A DNA stretch of 12,206 nucleotides from an uncultured Collinsella sp. (GTDB taxonomy: Bacteria; Actinomycetota; Coriobacteriia; Coriobacteriales; Coriobacteriaceae): contig CAUBTS010000058.1 in NCBI GenBank assembly GCA_958438955.1, forward strand, positions 1 to 12,206, read 5' to 3'. This document shows, one piece after another, positions 6,597-12,206 of this stretch. The notes below the pieces were generated by a model. The model was not told the DNA's origin and searched no databases. It saw only the letters and a program-made list of their open reading frames with translations. Position numbers and translations under genes: made by a program. Positions within the stretch are counted from its first letter, which is position 1, and the number at the start of each line of letters is the position of its first letter.

Positions 6597-8306
6597 ATGG
6601 GAATGTATCAGGGAGTCAACGCTTCCGAGGGCATCGGTATCGGCACCGTCATGGTCGCCGTCGATCCCGACTTGACGTTTGAGCCGCACGAGGTTGCTGA
6701 TTCGGCAGCAGAGAAGGAGCGCTATCAGTCCGCTCTTTCGGTCTTCTGCGAGAAGACCCAGGCTCAGGCCGACCACATGAAGGAGACGGTGGGCGAGGCC
6801 GAGGCCGAGATCATGAGCGGACACATTGTCCTGGCTCAGGACCCGGGCATGACCGACGCCATCAACGCCGCCATTGACGGCGGCACCTGCGCCGAGCAGG
6901 CGCTCATGGACACCTCGACCATGTTCGAGAACATGTTCCTGTCCATGGACGACGAGATGTTCCGTCTGCGCGCGGCCGACATCGCCGACATCCGCACCGG
7001 TATTCTGGCCGAGCTGCTGGGCAAGGAGGTCGTCGACCTCTCCGTCCTGCCCGAGAACACCGTCGTTGTCGTGCATGACCTCACGCCGTCCATGACCGCC
7101 ACGATCGATAAGGCCCACGTTGCCGGTATCGTCACCGAGACCGGTGGCCGCACATCGCACTCCGCGATCATCGCGCGTGCCCTCGAGATCCCGGCTGTCC
7201 TTTCGGTTTCCAACAGCTGCACCGCGCTGCGCAACGGTATGACCGTTGTCGTCGACGGTGGCAAGGGTATCGTTGAGGCCGATCCCGATGAGGAGACGCT
7301 CGCTGCCTACACCGCCAAGGCCGAGGCCTTCGCTGCCGAGAAGGCAGCCCTCGAGGCCTTCCGTGGCAAGCCGTCCGTGACTGCCGATGGCATCAAGAAG
7401 ATCATCGCCTGCAACATCGGTAACCCTGATGACGTGCCCAACGCGCTCGATCACGATGCCGAGGCCATCGGTCTGTTCCGCTCCGAGTTCCTGTTCATGG
7501 ACTCTGCCGAGCTTCCTTCCGAGGAGGAGCAGTTCAACGCCTACCGTAAGGTCGCCAGCGCGCTCAAGGGTGCTCCGGTCATCATCCGCACGCTCGATGT
7601 GGGTGGTGACAAGGAGATTCCGTATCTGCATATGGTCAAGGAAGACAACCCCTTCATGGGCTTCCGCGCCGTGCGTTACTGCCTGGCCAATCCCGACCAG
7701 TACAAGGTCCAGCTCCGCGCTCTGCTGCGCGCTAGCGCCTTCGGTGACGTCAAGATCATGATCCCGCTCGTCACCTGTGTCGAGGAGGTCTTGGCTGTCA
7801 AGGAACTCGTCGAGCAGTGCAAGGCCGAGCTTACCGAAGAGGGTCGCAAGTTCAACGAGAACATCGAGGTCGGCATCATGGTCGAGACGCCCGCCGCTTC
7901 GCTGCTCGCAGACCGTCTTGCCGAGGTTGCCGACTTCTTCTCCATCGGCACCAACGACCTGATCGGCTACACCATGTGCGCCGACCGTGGTAACGACACC
8001 ATCTCCAACCTGTACCAGGTGTACTATCCCGCCGTGCTCCGCTCGCTCAAGAACATCATCGAGAGCGGCGTGAAGGCCGGCATCATGGTCGGTATGTGCG
8101 GCGAGGCCGCTGCCGATCCGCTGCTCGAGCCGCTGCTGATCAGCTGGGGCCTGGAGGAGTTCTCGATGAGCGCTCCGTCGATCCTGCGCGCCCGCAAGAC
8201 CATCAGCCAGTGGACCAAGGCCGAGTGCGACGAGCTCGCCGAGAAGGCACTCGCCTGCAACACCGCCGCCGAGGTCAAGGCACTGCTCGAGTCCGCAGCT
8301 CGCTAA
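6597..8306 (+). CDS. ptsI: PTS Enzyme I (phosphoenolpyruvate-protein phosphotransferase)
   Basis: Enzyme I starts the PTS cascade in the cytoplasm by taking phosphate from PEP and passing it to HPr. The 569-residue length fits. The N-terminal half holds the phosphohistidine H188 in GGRTSHSA (183-190). The C-terminal PEP-binding barrel carries RTLDVGGDK (331-339), EVGIMVETPAA (424-434), SIGTNDLIGYTM (449-460) and GMCGEAAADP (499-508) with the expected active-site C501. An oddity is G457 in NDLIGYTMCADR, where most Enzyme I proteins have Gln (LIQYT). The start is ambiguous: ATG 6597 has GGAG at 6587-6590, while ATG 6603 has AGAGGA at 6591-6596; both have six-base spacers, and either product would begin with a normal Enzyme I sequence. 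Confidence 0.96.
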   Translation: MGMYQGVNASEGIGIGTVMVAVDPDLTFEPHEVADSAAEKERYQSALSVFCEKTQAQADHMKETVGEAEAEIMSGHIVLAQDPGMTDAINAAIDGGTCAEQALMDTSTMFENMFLSMDDEMFRLRAADIADIRTGILAELLGKEVVDLSVLPENTVVVVHDLTPSMTATIDKAHVAGIVTETGGRTSHSAIIARALEIPAVLSVSNSCTALRNGMTVVVDGGKGIVEADPDEETLAAYTAKAEAFAAEKAALEAFRGKPSVTADGIKKIIACNIGNPDDVPNALDHDAEAIGLFRSEFLFMDSAELPSEEEQFNAYRKVASALKGAPVIIRTLDVGGDKEIPYLHMVKEDNPFMGFRAVRYCLANPDQYKVQLRALLRASAFGDVKIMIPLVTCVEEVLAVKELVEQCKAELTEEGRKFNENIEVGIMVETPAASLLADRLAEVADFFSIGTNDLIGYTMCADRGNDTISNLYQVYYPAVLRSLKNIIESGVKAGIMVGMCGEAAADPLLEPLLISWGLEEFSMSAPSILRARKTISQWTKAECDELAEKALACNTAAEVKALLESAAR

Positions 8307-8323
8307 TTTGGTATCAGAGGTAA

Positions 8324-8353
8324 CCGCGTGGTTGGAATGGGCCGGCCACGCGG
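8324..8353 (+). other. Hairpin between ptsI and fruK1
   Basis: CCGCGTGG (8324-8331) and CCACGCGG (8346-8353) are perfect 8-bp arms around a 14-base loop, in the 74-base gap between the two genes. No T tract follows, so it is not a terminator. An RNA-processing or mRNA-stabilising role is possible. Confidence 0.55.
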
Positions 8354-8380
8354 CCCTCACATATACAGGGGGTACTGTAA

Positions 8381-9313
8381 ATGTTCTACACGCTAACCGC
8401 TAACCCGGCTGTCGACATGACGGTTTCGAGCTCTCCGCTCGAGCCCGACGAGAACGTCCGCACCGGCTCGGCCAGCTACACGGCTAACGGCAAGGGCCTC
8501 GACGTGTCCTTCGCCTTTAAGAAGATGGGCGTCGACACCGTCGCGCTCGGCTTCTTCGCCGGCTTCACGGGCAAGTTTATCGTCGAGGAGGTCATGAACC
8601 TGGGTTGCCTCTGCCGCCCGGTCTGGACCGACGGTATCACGCGCATTAACACCTACGTCAACGATGGCCAGCACGAGTACGGCATCCTGAACCCGGGTGC
8701 TCCGATCACGCCGCAGCACCAGGAGGAGCTCTACAACATCCTGGACACCGCGGGCGATCTCGAGTGCCTGATCGTTTCCGGCTCCGTGCCTCCCAAAGCT
8801 ACGCCCGACTTCCTGGCTCAGGTCATGGAGCACGCTCAGGCTCGTGGCGCCGACGTCGTCCTGGACCTGTCCTCCGACAAGCTCAAGGAGCTCGCTCACA
8901 AGAAGCCGCTGCTCATCAAGCCGAACCATCACGAGATGAAGGCCATCTTCGGCGTGCCGGTCGACACCGACGACGAGGTCCGCGTTGCCATGAAGATGGC
9001 TCACGACGCCGGCGTTCAGAACGTGCTGCTCACCCGTGGTAGCCGCGGCGACGCTTACTTCTCCAACGGCGAGGACATCTGGTACGCCAAGCGTGAGTTC
9101 AACATCAAGCTGGTCTCTTCCGTCTGCGCCGGCGACTGCACCCTCGCTGCGTTCCTGCACAAGTGGTACAGGGATCGCGACAACGTCGAGGAGGCCATGA
9201 AGCTCGCTATGGCCACCGGCGCCAACGTTGCCGAGTCCGTCGGCATCGGCGACTTTGGTCACGTCGACGAGTACAGCAAGCGCGTTGCTGTCCGCAAGCT
9301 CGATCGTCAGTAA
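8381..9313 (+). CDS. fruK: 1-phosphofructokinase-like PfkB-family kinase, paralogue 1
   Basis: The expected reaction is ATP-dependent conversion of fructose 1-phosphate, made by FruA, to fructose 1,6-bisphosphate. The 310-residue protein is a full-length PfkB-family kinase with N-terminal TLTANPAVD (4-12), the glycine-rich NGKGLDVSFAF (36-46), TDGITRIN (83-90), SGSVPP (133-138), LIKPN (178-182) and the C-terminal CAGDCTLAAF (249-258) with catalytic D252. Two motif positions are unusual: D41 replaces the near-invariant Asn of GKGxNV, and C253 replaces the Ser that normally follows GAGD. The site AGGGGG lies eight bases before ATG 8381. It follows ptsI with a 74-base gap, ends at a strong terminator, and probably belongs to a ptsH-ptsI-fruK transcript. 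About half the residues match the downstream paralogue by eye. Confidence 0.88.
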   Translation: MFYTLTANPAVDMTVSSSPLEPDENVRTGSASYTANGKGLDVSFAFKKMGVDTVALGFFAGFTGKFIVEEVMNLGCLCRPVWTDGITRINTYVNDGQHEYGILNPGAPITPQHQEELYNILDTAGDLECLIVSGSVPPKATPDFLAQVMEHAQARGADVVLDLSSDKLKELAHKKPLLIKPNHHEMKAIFGVPVDTDDEVRVAMKMAHDAGVQNVLLTRGSRGDAYFSNGEDIWYAKREFNIKLVSSVCAGDCTLAAFLHKWYRDRDNVEEAMKLAMATGANVAESVGIGDFGHVDEYSKRVAVRKLDRQ

Positions 9314-9341
9314 TCGAAACGCGACATATTCGTGCACATGC

Positions 9342-9373
9342 GGCGCCCCGGTTTCGGCCGGGGCGCCTTTTTT
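9342..9373 (+). terminator. Intrinsic terminator of the ptsH-ptsI-fruK1 unit
   Basis: A perfect 10-bp GC-rich stem (9342-9351 with 9358-9367) around TTTCGG is followed directly by six T. It lies 28 bases after the fruK1 stop and separates the two fruK paralogues into different transcripts. Confidence 0.95.
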
Positions 9374-9462
9374 GTTCCGTCATGGGGGAGAGATGTTATG
9401 CCGTACTTCATCGCTTCCACACCGTTCGCCGAGTTGTCCTAGCCTTTTACCGATGGGTGGAA

Positions 9463-9494
9463 TATACTTTCATCAACACGTTGCTTCGTGAAAG
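9463..9494 (+). promoter_or_regulatory. Possible -10 and flanking boxes of the second fruK
   Basis: TATACT (9463-9468) is a good -10 placed 34 bases before the start; no clear -35 is seen 16-18 bases upstream. It overlaps a TTTCA box (9468-9472), and the complement TGAAA follows at 9489-9493, 21 bases away, making an inverted pair like those upstream of fruA. The TGAAA overlaps the ribosome site, so part of the match may be chance. Confidence 0.4.
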
Positions 9495-9496
9495 GA
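9491..9496 (+). promoter_or_regulatory. Ribosome binding site of the second fruK
   Basis: AAAGGA lies six bases before ATG 9503. This favours ATG 9503 over an in-frame GTG at 9488, whose five extra residues would include the site itself. The resulting N-terminus aligns with the first residue of paralogue 1. Confidence 0.8.
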
Positions 9497-9502
9497 ACAT
9501 TC

Positions 9503-10435
9503 ATGATTTACACGCTCACTGCAAATCCTGCCATTGATTACAACATCGCCTGCGACGGCCTTGACGCCAACACCGTCACGCGTACCCGCAATGCCGTCTA
9601 CACGCCCAACGGCAAGGGCCTCAACGTCTCGTTTACGCTTGACCACTATGGTGTCGACACCACGATTCTGGGTTTCTTCGCCGGCTTCTCGGGCGAGTTT
9701 ATCGTTAAGGGTGCCGAGGCCCTGGGCGTGCCCGTCAAGCCCGTGTGGACCGATGGCATTACGCGCGTCAACGTGTTTCTCAACGCCGGCCCCGACACCG
9801 AGTACAACATGGTCAACGCCGGTGCCGCCATCAACGAGGCCAATGAGCAGGAGATGTTTGAGCTCATCGATTCGCTCGATGACATGACCTGCCTGGTAAT
9901 CAGCGGCTCGCTGCCTCCCAACACTTCCGAGGGCTTCCTGGCTGAGGTTCTGCGCCGCGTCAAGGCCAAGGGTGCCGAGTTCGTTCTCGACATTTCGAGC
10001 CATCAGCTGGCAGATCTCATTGCCATGGAGCCGCTGCTAATCAAGCCCAATGACGACGAGTTGCTCGATATCTTTGGCATTAAGGTGAGCGGTGGCGACG
10101 ATGAGTCCGTCAAGGGCGCTATGGCTGAGCTTCATGCCAAGGGCGCCAAGAACGTGCTGCTGACCCTCGGCGGCGCCGGTGCGTACTTCTCCAACGGCAA
10201 GCACATCTGGTTTGCTAACCGCACCTTCGACGTCAAGCTGCTGTCGACGGTGTGTGCCGGCGATTCCTCGCTCGCTGCCTTCCTGTCCGTGTGGCATGAC
10301 GCCCCCGAGCGCGTCGAGGACGCCCTGCGCCTGTCGATGGCCACCGGCGCCAACGTGGTCGAGTGCCCCGGTTTGGGCGATTTTGCCAAGGTGGACGAAT
10401 ATAAGAAGCACATCGAGGTTCGCCAGGTCTGCTAG
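9503..10435 (+). CDS. fruK: 1-phosphofructokinase, PfkB-family paralogue 2
   Basis: This protein is expected to phosphorylate fructose 1-phosphate to fructose 1,6-bisphosphate. It has 310 residues, the same length as paralogue 1, and aligns with it along the whole chain. Motifs are TLTANPAID (4-12), NGKGLNVSF (36-44) with the standard N41, TDGITRVN (83-90), SGSLPP (134-139), LIKPN (179-183) and CAGDSSLAAF (251-260) with catalytic D254 and the standard S255. It is the more canonical of the two kinases and the safer 1-phosphofructokinase call, although tagatose-6-phosphate kinase (LacC) is a close relative that sequence alone does not exclude. Terminators on both sides and a possible -10 indicate an independent transcript. 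Tandem duplication followed by divergence is the simplest origin. Confidence 0.9.
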   Translation: MIYTLTANPAIDYNIACDGLDANTVTRTRNAVYTPNGKGLNVSFTLDHYGVDTTILGFFAGFSGEFIVKGAEALGVPVKPVWTDGITRVNVFLNAGPDTEYNMVNAGAAINEANEQEMFELIDSLDDMTCLVISGSLPPNTSEGFLAEVLRRVKAKGAEFVLDISSHQLADLIAMEPLLIKPNDDELLDIFGIKVSGGDDESVKGAMAELHAKGAKNVLLTLGGAGAYFSNGKHIWFANRTFDVKLLSTVCAGDSSLAAFLSVWHDAPERVEDALRLSMATGANVVECPGLGDFAKVDEYKKHIEVRQVC

Positions 10436-10457
10436 CCGCATCGATACATCGTTGCCG

Positions 10458-10493
10458 AACACCCGCTTTGGATTACCAAGGCGGGTGTTTTTT
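10458..10493 (+). terminator. Intrinsic terminator of the second fruK
   Basis: Arms 10458-10471 and 10476-10489 form a 14-bp stem with one wobble around an ATTA loop. The run of six T at 10488-10493 follows. It lies 22 bases after the stop. Confidence 0.93.
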
Positions 10494-10616
10494 GCGCGCT
10501 GAACGTATGTGGTGTCTGCTGTCTCGTTTTATCTAATCAACGACGCGATTGCGTGTGCGCGCTTTCTCGTTTCTTGTTAGACTTCTTGAGAACCATCGAT
10601 TAACGCTCACAAGTGC

Positions 10617-10622
10617 AGGAGG
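10617..10622 (+). promoter_or_regulatory. Ribosome binding site of cca
   Basis: A consensus AGGAGG lies eight bases before ATG 10631. It excludes the in-frame GTG at 10613, since the site would fall inside that longer reading frame. In the gap before it (10494-10616) I see no convincing promoter. Confidence 0.85.
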
Positions 10623-10630
10623 CCATAGGC

Positions 10631-12025
10631 ATGTGCAATGTTTCGCTCAACGGTACGCAACCGTCCGATGCGTCCCTACGCGTCCTGCGCGCGCTTGAGG
10701 CGGCTGGTCTTGAGGCTTGGTACGTTGGCGGTTGGGTGCGCGACGCCCTGATGGGGTGCCCCAGCCACGATGTTGATATGTGCTGTAGCGGCTTGTGGCA
10801 GGAGTCCAAGGCAGCGCTCGAGGCCGCTGGTATCGCGGTCGTGGAGTCGGGCATTAAATTTGGCGGAATCACGGCTATTTCCGATGGCGAGCGCATTGAG
10901 GTCACCACGTACCGTCTGGATGGCTTCTATACCGATGGGCGCCATCCCCAGAGTGTGGAACGTGCCGCCTCGCTTGAGGACGATCTGGCGCGCCGTGACT
11001 TTACCGTAAACGCAATGGCCTGGCATCCCGAGCGCGGGCTTGTCGACCGCTACGACGGCCAGGGTGACTTGGAGCGCAAGCTGATTCGTGCTGTCGGCGA
11101 CCCTAAGCGTCGCTTTAACGAGGACGCCCTGCGCATGCTGCGTGCGGTGCGCTTTGCCTGCCGCCTGGACTTTATGATTGAGCCCGAGACCAAGCGTGCA
11201 CTTGCCGAGTGCGCGCCGCTGCTCGATGCCGTGGCGCGCGAGCGTGTGGGTATTGAGCTCGAGGGCATTCTTTCGACCGGTCATGGGGGAGACGCGATGC
11301 TTCGCTATCCTGAGCTCATCTGTGCCGCTGTGCCCGAGTTGGCAGCGGGTCGCGGGTTTGATCAGCGAAGTGTCTATCATGCGTTTAACGTCTACGAGCA
11401 TATCGCCCGTGTGCTTACGGTGGCAGGGGAGCTGGCGCTGTGCGACGGCGTCGCGCCCTCCTCGAGTCTTATGTGGGCGGCGTTTTTGCATGATGTGTCC
11501 AAGCCCGAGTGCTTTACGGTCGATCACGCCGGCAGCGGACACTTCTACGGTCATCCCGAGCTCGGCGCCAAGAAAGCGCGCGTCATTATGGATCGCCTGG
11601 CGCTCTCGCACGACCTGGTGCGCGACGTGTGCCTGCTCATCAAATATCACGACAAGCCGCTGCGCCCCGAGCGCTCCTGCCTGCTCAATATGATGCGCGC
11701 GCTTTCGGGTGAGGGCGTCGACACGGCCCGCCTGATTGACGAGCTCATGGACCTCAAGCGTGCTGACACGCTTGGCAAGGCCCCGTCGTGCTTCTATTAT
11801 GTCGAGACAATCGAGGAAATGCGCGCGATGGCGCACGAGCTGTTGAGGGTGGGGGAGCCCTATACGCTCAAGATGCTCGCCATCAACGGCGGCGACCTGA
11901 TCCGTGCTGGAGTCAAGCCCGGGCCGGAACTGGGGCAGCTTCTCAACTCCGCCCTCGACGCCGTGATTGAAGACAACATTCCCAACGATCGCGAAGCTCT
12001 TTTGGTCCATCTCAACTTGAATTAG
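10631..12025 (+). CDS. cca: CCA-adding tRNA nucleotidyltransferase with HD domain
   Basis: The enzyme builds or repairs the 3' CCA end of tRNAs using CTP and ATP. The 464-residue protein is a class II nucleotidyltransferase. The head carries YVGGWVRDAL (31-40) and the metal-binding DVD at 47-49. RRDFTVNAMA follows at 121-130, and the nucleotide-selecting helix region RFNEDALRMLRAVRFACR is at 161-178. A C-terminal HD domain begins near 250, with HD at 287-288 in FLHDVSK and further histidines in GHFYGHPELGAKKA (303-316). Poly(A) polymerase is a close relative; the EDALR motif and gene context favour CCA addition. It stands between the fruK terminator and a tRNA gene and shows no link to the sugar genes. 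No clear terminator follows the stop. Confidence 0.92.
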   Translation: MCNVSLNGTQPSDASLRVLRALEAAGLEAWYVGGWVRDALMGCPSHDVDMCCSGLWQESKAALEAAGIAVVESGIKFGGITAISDGERIEVTTYRLDGFYTDGRHPQSVERAASLEDDLARRDFTVNAMAWHPERGLVDRYDGQGDLERKLIRAVGDPKRRFNEDALRMLRAVRFACRLDFMIEPETKRALAECAPLLDAVARERVGIELEGILSTGHGGDAMLRYPELICAAVPELAAGRGFDQRSVYHAFNVYEHIARVLTVAGELALCDGVAPSSSLMWAAFLHDVSKPECFTVDHAGSGHFYGHPELGAKKARVIMDRLALSHDLVRDVCLLIKYHDKPLRPERSCLLNMMRALSGEGVDTARLIDELMDLKRADTLGKAPSCFYYVETIEEMRAMAHELLRVGEPYTLKMLAINGGDLIRAGVKPGPELGQLLNSALDAVIEDNIPNDREALLVHLNLN

Positions 12026-12089
12026 CTACCCAGTTTACCTGCGTGTTCCATAACCTGCCGACAATTTTTTGGCAATTTGGAATTTCTTC

Positions 12090-12118
12090 TTGCGCTGACG
12101 TTTTTTGTCCCGTAATAT
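12090..12118 (+). promoter_or_regulatory. Candidate promoter of the tRNA-Glu gene
   Basis: TTGCGC (12090-12095) and TAATAT (12113-12118) are separated by exactly 17 bases. The predicted start near 12125 is about 28 bases before the mature tRNA. The -35 matches consensus only at its TTG. Confidence 0.5.
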
Positions 12119-12152
12119 ATTTCCTCGCAGCACGGCAGTGCAGATGTCATGT

Positions 12153-12206
12153 GGCCCGTTCGTCTAGCGGTTTAGGACGCCGCCCTCTCAAGGCGGAGAT
12201 CACCAG
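12153..12206 (+). tRNA. tRNA-Glu, anticodon CUC, 3' part cut off by the window
   Basis: The 5' 54 bases of a tRNA fold as expected: acceptor 5' strand 12153-12159, D arm 12162-12178 with GTC/GAC ends, and anticodon stem CCGCC (12180-12184) with GGCGG (12192-12196). The seven-base loop has anticodon CTC at 12187-12189. The T stem begins at 12202 and the window ends inside it. Whether the 3' CCA is encoded cannot be seen. The tRNA decodes GAG, the favoured Glu codon of the genes here. Confidence 0.93.

Noticed and set aside
6576..8360. A 594-codon open frame on the minus strand opposite ptsI
   Set aside because: Same cause: a composition shadow of ptsI with no motif, and ptsI is certain.
9432..9468. 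TTGTCC and TATACT as a -35/-10 pair for the second fruK
   Set aside because: The spacer is about 23 bases, too long for a standard promoter; only the -10 is kept.
10676..12010. A 444-codon open frame on the minus strand opposite cca
   Set aside because: It lies within cca, has no family motif, and cca has all its catalytic motifs in frame.
12056..12074. TGCC/GGCA inverted repeat as the cca terminator
   Set aside because: Four-base arms are too short, and the T run lies in the loop rather than after the stem.

Overview
The window reads as ordinary chromosome of a high-GC Gram-positive bacterium. G/C-ending codons, the nadK-recN pair typical of Actinobacteria-related genomes, a fructose PTS transporter of B-C-A domain order and PTS genes interleaved with 1-phosphofructokinase genes suggest a Coriobacteriia member. 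Collinsella is my best guess by inference. No phage, IS, CRISPR or defence genes were seen.

Layout. 1-2487: nadK (NAD kinase) and recN (DNA repair ATPase), overlapping by 11 bases. 2488-2546: a perfect 11-bp inverted repeat at the convergent junction. 2547-3404 (minus): a MurR/RpiR-type regulator with HTH and SIS domains. 3405-3676: the divergent control region, with many TTTCA/TGAAA boxes and a leader that can form two hairpins. 3677-5680: fruA, a fructose-type EIIBCA permease, with a strong terminator. 5681-6205: a 525-base gene-free stretch holding that terminator, a 25-bp-arm palindrome, a 129-base palindrome with perfect 31-bp arms, and a possible ptsH promoter. 6206-9313: ptsH, ptsI and a first 1-phosphofructokinase gene (fruK1), with a terminator-like hairpin inside and a strong terminator at the end. 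9503-10435: a second, separately transcribed 1-phosphofructokinase paralogue (fruK2) with its own terminator. 10631-12025: a CCA-adding enzyme (cca). 12153-12206: the 5' part of a tRNA-Glu(CUC) gene, cut by the window end.

How it works together. Enzyme I and HPr pass phosphate from PEP to FruA, which imports fructose as fructose 1-phosphate. The FruK enzymes would convert this to fructose 1,6-bisphosphate for glycolysis. All parts of a fructose PTS route are present in about 7 kb. The RpiR-type protein, divergent from fruA, is the obvious local regulator candidate. The best leads are the box cluster, which has partial echoes upstream of ptsH and fruK2, the long palindromes, and unusual active-site motifs in the two FruK paralogues. 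I did not find a clearly new multi-gene system.
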